64,000 bases of DNA. Source: Paraspadella gotoi (Eukaryota; Chaetognatha). The notes below the pieces were generated by a model that saw only the letters and a program-made list of their open reading frames with translations, ran no database searches and was not told where the DNA came from. The translations under genes and the position numbers were made by a program. How positions within the stretch are numbered: the first letter of the stretch is position 1; each line of letters opens with the position of its first letter. Below, piece after piece: positions 12,738-25,359 of this stretch. Location of the stretch: contig CM119268.1 of the NCBI GenBank assembly GCA_051294375.1, positions 16,945,947 through 17,009,946 of the forward strand. Reading direction: 5' to 3'.

Positions 12738-12800
<63 letters not shown>
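12738..12800. repeat. (GA)n microsatellite
   Basis: About 31 uninterrupted GA units. Confidence 0.95.
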
Positions 12801-12801
<1 letters not shown>

Positions 12802-13142
12802 TTCTGTAAAAATAGGTATTTGTAAAAAAAGGATATTTATTATTACGTCTTCTCCCCCGAGATTCCCTCATTAAAATTAATTTTGCAGTAGTCTTTGACA
12901 TTTCCATTGTTTTCTTTTCTTATGTTTTCTTATTGTTCTTTTCTTTTCTTCCCTCGAAAGGCAATAATTTTTGCTCCGCGTCGTCAGTTTTATCCGTTGT
13001 TTAACACGAAAGAATAAAATGAAAACCGCTTCTTTTTTCTTCTCATTTCTCTTTCATCTCATTCGCTTTCAAACACAGGTAACGAGAGAAGTTTCACTTC
13101 AGTTGGTCACCCGGAGTGAAACTGATTTACAGAATCGGGTTT

Positions 13143-13146
<4 letters not shown>

Positions 13147-13228
<82 letters not shown>

Positions 13229-13231
13229 CTC
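13147..13231. repeat. (CT)n microsatellite
   Basis: CT repeat with one CCTC interruption near 13191. A shorter (GA)n follows at 13356-13374. Confidence 0.95.
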
Positions 13232-13954
13232 TCCCTACTTTTAAATGACTGAAGATTTAAGATTCTTAAAGTATATCTTCACCGTCAAATCATCGCAAAC
13301 CGCAGATAAGTCACCGATCAAATTTAAGATGAGTATAGTGGGAAAACGAAAAATAGAGAGAGAGAGAGAGAGAGAGGCAAAGTCGTTCTAATTTTCGACG
13401 ATACGTTGAGGGTTCGCGTCCCGTGGTGGACGATGTTCGAAAAAAGTATATATATGTCTGTGGATGAGGCGCAAAATGAACTTATGCAATGCCCGACTAC
13501 TCGCATGATTGCGTGGGTGGGCAAGAACTTAATTATGTGATGGTATATTCACACCATCTTACCTCACCTCAATTATTACTTTAAACTATTTGAAATACAC
13601 TAGTCATATTAAAAATATTAAAACGAAAGCTAAAGTGGATATAATAAATTGGTTATTATCAACTTCCTTTACATTTTTAAATAACCGCTTTTCGTTTTGA
13701 TCTTTATATAAACTTCACAGCCCCATCGTACGAAGTAAATAAATAAATATAAAAAAATAGGTCCACGAGAAAAACTAACGTGATGACAAATTCTCCATGC
13801 AAATCAAAATGTCGCCCGTCGTTTGAAGTGATTCTTTTTTGTTTTTTTGTCCGTTAGATGGCGTAAGACGTCATTTCCTGAAGATTCCATCACCAGAGGA
13901 AAAAAATGGTCGAAAAAAATCGCTTTGATGGAATTTTTTTTACTTGGAAGGCAA

Positions 13955-14087
<133 letters not shown>

Positions 14088-14475
14088 ACCCGCGGTTTCA
14101 ACTCCATCTATGTCAGGCTCGACAATATGTTGTTGTCGTTGTGATCGTTTTGCTTGACGACCCAATATTTGTCGTTGACGACTTCACGTCACCAACCGAT
14201 GACCTTCACAGCTACCAATCACCCTATCCCGATCACTTTTTAACTTCTAAAGAGAGAGAGAGAGTTGAAATAACTTACGGCCAACGATTTCGAGAAGTTT
14301 TAAAAGTTTAAATAGCGCAAGAGTTTCTTTTTCCAGATCTAAAATTTAGAGAGCGACCGAGAGCGCAAGATGAAGATTCACGAGCGGGGGATTTCACGGA
14401 GCGAGGGCGAAAGAAAATTCGATCTCCTTTAGAGGAACGAACTTTTTTGCAAATGGCCGTGAATTTCGTACGTGA

Positions 14476-14477
<2 letters not shown>

Positions 14478-14548
<71 letters not shown>
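14478..14548. repeat. (CT)n microsatellite
   Basis: 71 bp of CT followed by a CpG-rich stretch (CACGCACGCGTCGTGACGCG). Confidence 0.95.
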
Positions 14549-14552
<4 letters not shown>

Positions 14553-14589
14553 CGCACGCGTCGTGACGCGACGCGCGCGCGTTAACGGG

Positions 14590-16016
14590 TGACGCCTCGA
14601 AAGGGCCGCCGACATCTCACCAGTTTCCCGCCTCCCATGTTTGTATATAATTTTTTTTTTATTTATTTATTTTTGTTTTTTTGGTTTGACTTTACGTCAA
14701 CTATTCCTCTTAGCCTCGTTTCTTTACCAGAACATCTTCTTTTGTGTCTATTTTTTGTTTTATTTCTGTTCCTCCCTTAACCTTGGTCATGATCTTCTGA
14801 CCTTGAGTAATCAGAGTTGTTTTCGCATCAATAAATTTAAAAAATCAATTAATTCGGACGACTCGTGGTAATCTTGTTCATCGTCGTGTTCGTCGTCGCG
14901 GTGGTCGTTGTCGTTGTCGTTGTCTAAATCTGTGCCATCAGAAAAAAAGTAAAAATATTAAATAAAATATGTAGTCGGGTATCTACGCTTACAGCAATTG
15001 AAAAGAAGATTGATGACTTTTCCAGAAAAACTTAAATGAGAAAAATGGTCACAAAATATAGATGTATTGCAAAATGGTTAAGAATTTATCGGAAAAATCA
15101 AACTTTATAAATTATATTCATTTTATATTTTCTCTCTGTGAAATCACTTAGTACTTCACGCTCGCGATTGCTACCGTTCCGGTGTCGTCCGTCCTTTGTT
15201 AGTTTGACGTAGGTTTTCATGAATCTTTTCCACTGAACATTTAGTAAATGATGAATGAAAAGTAGAGATGGTTTAGAAATTTGTTTTTAGTTAAAAATGT
15301 TCATAAAAAATCCTGTAAAACTCAAGTTCAGGGCGGGCGATGTAACTTTTATTAATGCAAAAATTAACAAAATATTTCTCTCCGGTCTGTTCAAATTACG
15401 AGAAAAGAATGACAAAATACCGACGAAATACTAACCAGTAAATTATTTGGCCGAACGGTCAAAATAAGACTTCGGCCGAGAAAGGAAAAAAGACAGAAAT
15501 AACCGAGGCGAGTCATATTATTTAATATTTATAAATTTTGCGCTTATTTCATCCGTTATTTAGTAAGTATAACCTAATTTTCTAATCTTAAACATTTAGA
15601 AAGATTACAAACAAATAAACAATTCAGACATAACATATTATTAGCGTTTTAAAACAGAAAAAAAAAGTTCCTTCCTATCTTAAAAAAAAGCCTCCGCTTT
15701 GGAATTTCCACTTAGTTTTTATCGTTGGTAAAAAAGTTTGCCAACTGGGAATGGAATCACGAGCGGCGGCGGCGGCGGCGGCGGCGGATGCTGCGTGGGC
15801 GGCCTGGGATTCTGATTTGGTGGTAAGTCAGCGAGGGAAGGCGGAGAGTCAGAGTAGAGTTGGCAGAAGCGGCGAGAGTTGAGAACCTTCGAAAGGCTTA
15901 TCGCTCGGCCTCTTATCTTTTCAATTCACAAAACATCTCACGAATCGGGAGTGATTTTTTCTTTCTCTCTTCCTTTTTTCTCTATTTGAAAAAAGACCTT
16001 TGCTTTGCATAACAGC
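14590..16016. other. No gene recognised upstream of the APOL-like gene
   Basis: AT-rich with a (GGC)n run at 15764-15786. No exon supported. The interval includes the presumed promoter of the APOL-like gene, but I see no clear TATA box. Confidence 0.5.
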
Positions 16017-16017
16017 T

Positions 16018-16018
16018 T

Positions 16019-16102
<84 letters not shown>
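16018..16102. repeat. (TC)n tract in the presumed 5'UTR of the APOL-like gene
   Basis: TCTCTC interrupted by TTTC, ending 45 bp before the chosen ATG at 16147. Confidence 0.9.
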
Positions 16103-16146
16103 AATCAACCAAAACGGAATTAAATGTTTTCCAAATAAAAATAGTT

Positions 16147-16463
16147 ATGGGCGGAAAGTTGGGAAAATCTCGTTTAAAAAATGACGACGACGACGACGAA
16201 AATTTGATCGTGAATCTGGCTTCGGAATTCATTGAAGAAATTTCGAAATGGAATCAAGAAAAGTTCGAGAAAATAAAAGAAGATTTCGTCTGCGATGGAA
16301 ACAAATGCACGATGGTCAAACTGTCCAACACTCAGAGAGAAGTAGGCTAATTTATTGGCAGTTACTGATTTACTGATTGATTTTTTTGGTTTTTTTGTTG
16401 TTTTTTTTAATCTTTTTTCCTTCTTTCTTCTTTTTTTCTTCTTTCTTCTTTTTTTATTCATTT

Positions 16464-16554
<91 letters not shown>

Positions 16555-17318
16555 CTCTTTATTTTTTTCTTTCTTTCTTAGAGAAAGTGAAACGAAACCA
16601 CCGGACCACCTCTGGTCATTTATTTTGCCAAAAAGCAGCATCCTAACTGTTACTAATTATTTATTGCGGATTCGCTATGTTATGGAAAGTGTGACGCCAT
16701 TATTTTGGCCGGGACGCCATCCCCGTCGTTGTTTAACTATCTTTCTTTCACTTTCTCCCGCACATGTTTTAATAAAGCAGTTCATTGAGTAGCAAGCATT
16801 CAGAAATTTTTGTTGGATTTTTTCATTCCCTTTTAATTAATTTCATTGACTTTGAAAACTTGACACTTGTTCTTTTCTGACACCGCGAGCCCGATAAAAT
16901 CCGTTTGCTCTTTCCATGCCTTTGACAAGATTGCTTTTCTAATGAAATGATTGTCTACGTAATTATTAATTTAATAGAATACAATAAAAAATATTTACTT
17001 TTAATCAATAAAACAGACATTAAAACACAGGGATCGACAGAAACAGAGAAAGTCCATCAGAAAGTCAAAAAACCCGACAATCGGATCAAAACATAATAAG
17101 TTGCTAAAAATAGAAAGGACGCCGTCGAGACGCCCCCTGTCGTCCTCACAATAGCTTTGAAATAAAAAAAAACAACGGAAGACTCAGAGAAGCAAAAACT
17201 CGAGGAACAATGTGAATTGCGCAATATTGTTCTTCTTTCCATTTCGTATTCCGCGCGTATTCGATGGTTATTGACTCTTGTCAAGACTTTGAATGGAGGA
17301 AATGGGATTTCACCGATG

Positions 17319-17355
<37 letters not shown>

Positions 17356-19791
17356 GCTAACTCACTCTTGTTTCGCGCGTTGATTAATAATTTCATGAAA
17401 ATTATTTTTTAATTATATTTAAATTTTAGTTTCTACTCGGCCCCGACAGGTGGATATCGTAAAGACGTTGGGGGCCTCGGAATCCATCGCCGGGGGCGCG
17501 TTGGGAATCATAGGCGGAGTCATGCTGTTCACCCCTGCAGCTCCGGCCGGCCTTATTATCGGACTTACCGGTAAAGCTACGCAGATTGGAAAATAATCTC
17601 CGTTCGAGACGTTGAGTATGGCACAGACTTTTAGTTTTTAAATTGTATTCAATTAATTAAAAATATCAGAATGCATTTGATTCCGATACGACTTACAAAT
17701 AAATACCTAGTACATTTTGGTAATTAAAGCTGTCGTCTGAAGCTTTTTGTAATTTTACTTACCAAATATTTAAACATCATCGATTTTGTATCAGTTCATC
17801 GTAATGACCGACATTTTCGCGTCTCATTCCTTTCCGTTGTTGTTGTTGTCGTCGTCGTCATCGTTGTCGTCGCTTTCCGGCTTTTGTTATGGCGTTTCCA
17901 TTAATTCTTACGCGAACAGTTGGATTTATGGATTTCATAAACCTTTTTCCGATTTTCCACTTTTTTCTCAGCGTGAACCAATCCAAGGATTTTTGAGAGA
18001 TCTTTTTAGAATTGAGACTCGACTTTCGATGCTGATATCACTTCCCACTTCTTCCTTCCCACTTCTCACATCTCACTTCTCCCAATTCACTTCTCAGGTT
18101 TAGGTCTCGGATTGAAGGGGTCATTGCTCGAAGGAGGCGCCGCGGTCGCCGGCAAAGTCGCCGGAAAATCCGTTCTCAAGGTAAAGTGGGTTTATCAGAG
18201 ACGCGAAGATCTTTCCTTTGTCTTCACGCCCGCGGAGACGAGCGTTCGTGGTTTCACCCAGACGAACGTGAGTTTCCAAGAGAAAAAGTCGGGAATAAAA
18301 ATATGAGACTTTTATTGTACAGCAATCAGAAACTCGTAAATAGGGAGCTTCTTTCAAGCGAAATAGTATCAGTGAGATTTCAAGCGAAAATCTCTCTGAA
18401 AATTGAGGCGGGAGAAAACTGCCCGCGAAAATATGACCGTAAAAAAAGAATTGGCCTAAAAGGGGTGAAAAATGAGTAATCAAGGCTAAATATCTTTAAC
18501 AAGATATATGTTTAGTACCGTTCACATTATGTTTTTATTATTAGATCGAGATTGAGGAACTGAGTGAAAAATGACAAATAGAGAGAGAGCGAGAGAGAGA
18601 GAGAGTGAGAGAGAGAGAGAGGGAGAGGGAGTCCCTTGAGGCTTGAACAATAGTAAAAGTACTACAAATGTTAATATCTACAACAACATTAAGGAATTCG
18701 TTAAACGAACCGAAGACGCGAACATTGGACTGAAAAACTTCGTCGCCATTTTGAGGCGACTCGAAGAAATGGCGGGACGATTGGCAAAAAAGGAACAACA
18801 ACGACGACGACGAAAACAACAGCAGAAGGAAGAACAGTTGAAGGAGCTGACGATTGAGAACAACGAAGGTTCTTGTCACCGTTGGGTGTGTCGATGTGAA
18901 AAAAGGAAAATTTATCTTATCGTGTAAAATTTTGAGTCTACTATGTCGTTACTATATTTTACTTCTTTTTTTTTAAATTGTTGAGATAACAGATATGTTC
19001 AAATAGAAAACAGAAAAAGAGAACGGACGTTAAAGATTAATTGAAAAGGGCGTGCCCACTCAAGCCCGGTTAGCTCAGTCGGTAGAGCACAGGACTCTTA
19101 ATCCTGGGGTCGTGGGTTCGAGCCCCACATTGGGCGCCCTCTTTAAAATAATTCACTTTCTTTGAGATGATTTTTTTAAATTCACCCCGCCTATATACAT
19201 GACAAGAAAAAATCAATAATAATTTTGAATTTAACTCTTATCGCAATCCTACAGAAGACTTTTTTTATATATTTTTTTTACATTGACGCATTCAAAGTGT
19301 TTATCAGTAAATGCAGTCGGAACAGCGGAAAATGAGGACGACAACGGCGAAGACGACGACGACAATGACGATGACGAACCGGACGCCAACACCGACGCCG
19401 GTGATCAACCTACTCGTCGACAGCACGTGATCTTCCTCAAAGTCCTCAACTTCATCGCGACGCTGTGGCTGCGGCGACTGCTGCAGGAGCGGCGGTGCTG
19501 CGGCGGCGATCGTCGCTCGTCTCTCGATTTGTCTGCTGAGGCGGAGGCGGAGCTGGCCGACGTTTTCGGGGACGGAGTTCTGGCCGACATGTGGAAGGGA
19601 GTGCAGGTGAGGGGGTTCGGGAATGAGAAGGAGAGGAAGATAGCCGACTTTAATTCATTGATTAATTTCATAACTGTTTCACATCTTTTTATATAATTTT
19701 TAATTATTTTGTTACATTTCCTATTCTTTTGAGTAAATTTAATTACAATTAGATGATTAATTCTAATTTTTATGTATCACTTCACAATTTA

Positions 19792-19833
<42 letters not shown>

Positions 19834-20622
19834 TTCTCTCTCTCTTTCTCCTCCAACAGAACGGCGCGAGCCTCGTCTCGCATTGGGCTCCTCCATCCAC
19901 GGGATCGTCAAGGATTCCCTCTTCGTCGCGCGCGGAGGCCTCAAGTTGCTCGTCGACGTCGGCGAAGAATCCGTTGGTTTCGCCGTCGGCGCCGCCGGTT
20001 CCGCCGGCGCCGTGGCGGGCAAAGCCGACGACGTAGGCAGAGCCGCCGCCGGCGTCGTCGCCGGCGTCGGTTCAACGGCGGCCAAAGTCATGAACGTCGT
20101 CGGGATCGCCGGTGATTGATTTATTACTTGATTTATTTATTTATTAAATGATTAGTTTGTCCATTTATTTATCACATCCTTTTATTTATGGAACGATTGA
20201 TTTGTTGATTCATTATATTTTTTTTTAAAGTTTTTTGATTGATTTATTAATTTCATTCATCGATACGTTTATTTTCAAATTATTTTTTCATTGATTAGTT
20301 TGCTTTATATTTTGATTGAAGATTTTGATTTATCGATTGATTGTTCAATCAATCCACCCTCAATCCACCCTTTCATCCAGGCGGCGTGGTGGGCATCGCC
20401 TTCTCCTCCTATTCCATCCATCAAAGCCTCCGGTCTCTAAGCAGCGGGAGCCATTCGGCGGTCGAACGCCTCGTCACGGGTCACGTGCAGAATCTGGAGA
20501 TGGGGTTCATGATGAGGGCGTTGGTGGAGGAGAACCTCAAGCGCTGCGTCGAGGAGTGTCGCGCGAAGAGGAAGAGGAAAGAGGAGGAGGAGGCGGAGGC
20601 TGAAGGAAGTGTTAGGCAATGA
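16147..20622 (+). CDS. Apolipoprotein-L-like protein (APOL family), seven exons
   Basis: APOL-family proteins are amphipathic, membrane-inserting proteins acting on intracellular or lysosomal membranes. Exons: 16147-16341, 17450-17570, 18098-18180, 18694-18868, 19308-19606, 19871-20111, 20381-20622 (stop TGA), 452 codons with agreeing phases. Exon 1 starts MGGKLGKS, a possible N-myristoylation site, and encodes an acidic N-terminus. Exons 2-3 encode the glycine-rich hydrophobic hairpin typical of APOL (SIAGGALGIIGGVMLF then GLGLGLKGSLLEGGAAVAG). Exon 4 is a basic helix (LKNFVAILRRLEEMAGRLAKK), exon 5 an Asp-rich linker. Exons 6-7 encode a second Gly/Ala hydrophobic region and a charged helical tail (RALVEENLKRCVEECRAKRK). 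Odd points: the exon 1 donor (GTAGGC) is weak, and exon 6 keeps frame only from the second of two acceptors. Family assignment rests on pattern. Confidence 0.75.
16463..16553. repeat. (CTTT)n microsatellite
   Basis: About 22 TTTC units in intron 1 of the APOL-like gene. Confidence 0.95.
19064..19136 (+). tRNA. tRNA-Lys (anticodon CTT)
   Basis: A complete 73-nt cloverleaf. Acceptor stem GCCCGGT pairs with ATTGGGC (two G-U pairs). D arm is GCTC...GAGC with A box TAGCTCAGTCGG. The anticodon stem CAGGA/TCCTG closes the loop CTCTTAA with anticodon CTT. T arm is GTGGG-TTCGAGC-CCCAC with a perfect B box. The discriminator base is G and no CCA is encoded, as expected in eukaryotes. It sits on the sense strand inside intron 4 of the APOL-like gene, so it would be made by Pol III from within a Pol II transcript. 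No intron in the tRNA. Confidence 0.96.
19797..19850. repeat. (TC)n tract serving as polypyrimidine tract
   Basis: The microsatellite ends about 10-20 bp before the acceptors of APOL-like exon 6 (AACAG at 19859 or GCGAG at 19870). Confidence 0.9.
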
Positions 20623-20624
20623 AT

Positions 20625-20630
20625 AATAAA
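20625..20630 (+). promoter_or_regulatory. Poly(A) signal of the APOL-like gene
   Basis: AATAAA three bases after the stop codon, with more AATAAA copies at about 20645-20700. Confidence 0.6.
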
Positions 20631-20709
20631 TATCTATCAATGAATAATAAATGAATAAACAAATCAATGAAATGTTTTATTTGTCAATAAAATGAATAAA
20701 AGTCCGTAG

Positions 20710-21260
20710 AGGAATCTTAACGAAAGTTTTTTCCCGACGGAAGGACGACGAAGTAATAAAGATGATGAGAAATTGATCTTCATTGGTCTTTAATACTGAT
20801 GAAATTAATAGCTTGGACGTTTAGTGCGTTGTATGCACAGAAAAATGACATCTTACAAAACCATAGTCTGATTACTAAAAAAGCAATTTGTTTATCATTT
20901 GTCCCAAAAAATTAAAGTTGTGCTAAGTGTGATTAGTTGTGGAACAATTGGAACGCGAGCAAAGGCAGGGTACAAATCAATTATATTGATTGCATTTAAT
21001 TAAATTTATACCGTATGGTCAAAAAGAATGGAACACAACAAATAAAGATAATTTTAGGAGGCATCTAAGTAATTTAATTGATCTGGTTGTTACGAGTTTA
21101 TTTCTTTTACACAAAGACCCGCACATTTAGATCGTTGAGAGAAAAAAAAATTATTTTGTCAATTTCTTCCGAGTTTTCTCGTTATCTAATTCTCAATCTA
21201 CCGGTTGACATAAAATTGTTTTATTATCTGACACTTTTTGCTTAAGTTCAAAGGTTTCTT
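20710..21260. other. Short intergenic spacer, nothing recognised
   Basis: AT-rich spacer between the APOL-like and KCNMB-like genes. Confidence 0.5.
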
Positions 21261-21362
<102 letters not shown>

Positions 21363-21656
21363 ACTTTTCGAATTTTTTAGTAACTTCCTCCCGCCTCAAT
21401 TAGAAAAAATTATAAACTACAAAAAAAGACATAAGATTAAAATAGAGAAAAAATATAAATCCTTTTGACAATGCGTGAATAATTGCATAAATTTTAGTAA
21501 GTTTAAGTAAACGCCATCTATGACTCAGTAAACTAAAAAATCTATAAAGGAAAAGCAAAAGACTTTTAACGAGCGACGACGAAATAAAAAAACAAACAAA
21601 CTAAAAAACCTAATTAACAAACAAACAAAAAAAAAGAACAATCGAACGAATCGAGG

Positions 21657-23659
21657 ATGTCTTTTGTTTCCGTTTCTCTTCAGCTTCACGCTCTTCTCTT
21701 CGTCGTCACCCTGGTCGCCGTCGTCGTCGTCGTCATCGTCGTCGAACCCACGTTGTACAGGTCCGTCTCTTTCTCTCTTTTTTTCTTTCCCTGCGGAGAA
21801 TCCACGACATCCGGGTGATTTATTTTTGACGCTAAAGCGACGGAAATGGGCGGACGTCGGCGGGGAAAGAGAAACGTGGTCTCCAGTTGAATTAAGACCG
21901 TGAAGATGGGAAAGGATGAAGAACGGGTTGTTTTTTTTTCCTTGTTGTTTTCTGGTACATCGTTAATTTAGAGAAATTATTTTAAATAAAGTCGGTGATA
22001 TTATAACAGAAACAAATCCTTTTTACTTTTTTTTTGACAGTTCAAGATAAATTGAATTTTGAATTTTGTTTGATTTTTTGCTTTCTTGTTTTTGTTTTGT
22101 TTTTATTATCTCTCGTAACTGTTTATTTTTATTCCACCTCGAACTTAATCTTTAGGGAGTAACATGGAGACTAAATTATGACCAAGTCCGCCATAAAAAC
22201 ATCGTTGAACTCGGCACGCGTGAGGAACTAATTCTTTCCTAACGATCCGCGCTCCAGTGACCGAGAGCCGAGATCCTTAACAGAATGTAGAGTCAGAGAA
22301 AAATTCAATTATTATTGTTAGGAGGAAACACATTCGCTCTCGTCTTTTTACAAACCCAGCCGGATAATTAAGACCGATTATTATTTTTAATATCCTCATT
22401 CCAATATTTTCTTAATTTGTTATGCGCGAGTGTATAATATAAAATATATAAAATACTGTATATTGGTCCTGAGACTTGTAAAGGTGTTAATCCTTCACGG
22501 CCACGTCGACCAGGGATGTTTTAGTCCTCGCTCCTTCCTTGAATACGTGATTACATGAATCAGAATGTTCTATATAATATATATAGTATATATTTTAGTC
22601 AAAATAACGGGCAGATCAAATACACCTCAGATTGAACACAAAAAAAAAAACGAAAAAAAAAGTCAAGGAGAACGAGAGAGATAAGGAAGAGAGGCATGAT
22701 ATTTCATCTTTGTCCTATTTTTATTTTAGACGAAAATACGTGGACGCCTCTTGTATCAAGACCAACGTCTCTCTCGAAGAGAAGGCGTCGCATCGTTGCA
22801 GATGCGGAACGCTGTGCACCTCCGTTAAACCTTGCCTCAAGGTCGTGGTGGATTTCTCGGTGCATCCTTGGGATGAATCGATTAGGTAAGAGAGAGCGGG
22901 AGACGGATGGGAGCAGAGAGTGAGAAAGAAAGAAAGAAAGAAAGAAAGAAAAGAAAGAAAGAAAGAGAAAGAAAGAAAGAAAAGAAAAAGAAAGAAAGAA
23001 AGAGAAAGAAAAAAAAAAGAAAATAAGAAACGTATAACCAATTAGAAAACAGAAAAAAAAACACCTTGAATTTTTCTAGATTCTTTTCAAACCAAACTGA
23101 AGGAACAGAAATTCTGTTGGACAAACTGACGTCTTATGCCTCGAACGACGATGGCTCAGTCTGCTCCAACACCGGTAACACAATTATTTGTTATCTATTA
23201 TGTTATTAAACGTTATAATCGCTTTAAAAACGATGACCGCAGATTGCTTTTCCGATCCCTTCGAGAACGAACGCTCATCCGACACGTTGCTCGAGAAAAT
23301 CCGAGATTTTAATGCGTCGTTTTCCTGTCGAGGTAAAACCGAAGGCGACTTTAAATGCTTAATTCGAATGTCATGTTACCATTTCAATTACTAGATGCCA
23401 TAGTGTTATTTTTGTTATTTAGTCAATTTCAATAATTGATAATTTATTTTAAAAGCGCAAAGGAACGTAATATAACAAAATTACTAAAACAATTACTCTC
23501 TTAGTTAACATCGACGCTTCACACGATTCGCGCGTAATTTTGACGACACCGGAAGAGGGCGTCTATTTTTGGGCTTGGCTCGTCACGCCGTGGGTTTGCG
23601 TCTATCTTGTCCTTTTAGCGCTTGCAGTGTGGGAACGAAGAAATAAGGTATCTCTCTCT

Positions 23660-23711
<52 letters not shown>

Positions 23712-24025
23712 TTTTATGTTTTCTTTTCATTTTTAAGATAATTTCCTTTTATATTTTTCATTCATCTTCCCTTCAGATCTCAGCCCCGCAAACACCACCG
23801 GCGATGGCCGCTCCGACCATGAATGGATTGTCCAAAGTCAACAGAGAGACCGGATCCACGGAACTTTTGGTTCACGATGAGTAAGATTTAAACTTTTTTT
23901 CCTTCATCTTTTTGATACTTAACATTTTTAAAATATATTTTTTTTTTGTTTCATTTATCAGAGGCAAGTTTTCCGTGGAGTTCGTTGGAACAAGTGCGAA
24001 GTTCAGGAAGCGAAGCATCAATTGA
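21657..24025 (+). CDS. BK-channel beta-subunit / TipE-like membrane protein, seven exons
   Basis: Auxiliary subunits of this type modulate calcium-activated potassium channels (KCNMB) or sodium channels (TipE) at the plasma membrane. Exons: 21657-21760, 22730-22885, 23080-23174, 23243-23332, 23505-23647, 23777-23880, 23962-24025; phases agree and give 251 aa, within the family range. Layout: TM1 (LLFVVTLVAVVVVVIVV), a cysteine-rich extracellular loop with CRCGTLC...PCLKVVVDF matching the family's C-x-C/PCL(Q/K)V pattern, further cysteines (VCSNT, DCFSD, FSC), sequons NVS, NQT and NAS, then TM2 (WAWLVTPWVCVYLVLLALAVW) with a basic stop-transfer WERRNK and a ~55-residue cytosolic tail. The ATG is not certain: TTTCCGTTTCTCTTCAG at its start looks like a 3' splice site, so exon 1 may be internal and the true N-terminus further upstream. 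Confidence 0.78.
22921..23021. repeat. (GAAA)n microsatellite
   Basis: Interrupted GAAA repeat in intron 2 of the KCNMB-like gene. Confidence 0.92.
23652..23707. repeat. (TC)n microsatellite
   Basis: Begins right after the donor of KCNMB-like exon 5 (GTATCTCTCTC). Confidence 0.93.
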
Positions 24026-24053
24026 ATATTCGTGCATAATTTTTGGGTCAAAT

Positions 24054-24059
24054 AATAAA
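24054..24059 (+). promoter_or_regulatory. Poly(A) signal of the KCNMB-like gene
   Basis: AATAAA 28 bp after the TGA stop. Confidence 0.7.
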
Positions 24060-24294
24060 ACAAATAGATTAAAATTATCGTTATTTGCCCTAAATTTTTG
24101 AAATACCTGATGACTAAAGCGTAGCAAAAATATTAAAATCAAGGAGAATCAAAAGTCGAATAGTACTCCGTGTCAGTTCGCGAGTGACACCAAAAAAATC
24201 TTGACTATACTTTAACTATTTAATAAACATAATTCATAGGTATATCATTAGTTGGATTAAAAATATAAAAAAATTATGTGTCAATTTTTGCATA

Positions 24295-24657
24295 GCCCAT
24301 ATTTATACATAGTACTCACTATAGAAAATGTCAAAATTTTGAAATATTTTTTATTTTTTTTGAAAGCAGATTCTAATTCCTGAAGAAAAGTTGATAAAAG
24401 GAAATATAACTCTTAGAAAATTATTTCATTAAGAGGGTCAAAATCCTAAAAAAACTATTATAATTACATATAATAACTATATTAAATTTTAGTATAAAAA
24501 TATAGTTTTTAAATTTTTAGGTAACTTAATGAAAGACTTTTGATTAAGACTTATATTGTCCTTTTTATGAGGAATTCAAATCTGATTTCAAAACTAAGAA
24601 AAAACTTTTTAAAATTTTTAGCATTTTTTATGGTGAGTACTATATATAAATATGGGC
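24295..24657. mobile_element. Foldback (long inverted repeat) element
   Basis: The ends match as inverted repeats: GCCCATATTTATA at 24295 and its complement ending at 24657. The similarity continues inward for at least 90 bp per arm and apparently most of the ~180-bp arm, with scattered differences. Non-coding and AT-rich. Flanks are TA on the left and TTAA on the right. A MITE/foldback element is most likely; its transcript would form a long hairpin. Confidence 0.8.
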
Positions 24658-24704
24658 TTAAGCGAAAACTGATGACCAGAGAATCTCAATTAAAAGTTGG
24701 AAAC

Positions 24705-24708
<4 letters not shown>

Positions 24709-24802
<94 letters not shown>

Positions 24803-24877
24803 AAGAGAAGAGAGAGAAAAAAACGGACACGCTATGTCAGTTTAGTCGTTTGGGGAGAAAAGAGAAACAGAAAACAG

Positions 24878-24942
<65 letters not shown>

Positions 24943-24985
24943 GAAGGAAGAGAGAGAGAAAAAAAGAGAGAGAGAGAGATAGACA
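24709..24985. repeat. Two (GA)n tracts with purine-rich flanks
   Basis: GA repeats at 24709-24820 (with GAAA/GAAG breaks) and 24881-24938, followed by a GAAA-rich stretch. The ORFs across them are repeat translations. Confidence 0.92.
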
Positions 24986-25359
24986 GATTGAAAACTGGTT
25001 TTTCAAGTTGTCATCTGAGCTAAATTCAAGTAGCGGCGAGTGGCAAGTAATTCTTCTCCAAATAAATTAGACAAAAAATTTAAAAAAATGTTTTTGTTGA
25101 AATATTGAATCAAATTCAACAAGCGTCTGTGGCAAAATCGAAGTTAAAGGAATTAACTTCTTTGTCCAAAATAACAACAACGACAAAAAAAAATAGACGC
25201 TATTTAAAAACACTTAAAAAACGATTGTACGTTGAAAAAAGAAAGGAATCTACTACAAAAAAAAAACAAAAAAAAAAAAAGCTACATATAACAAACAAAC
25301 GAAAGAGCGAAAATAAACAAAAAACGTAGGTAATCTAAATCCAGGCAGCCGACGAACCC

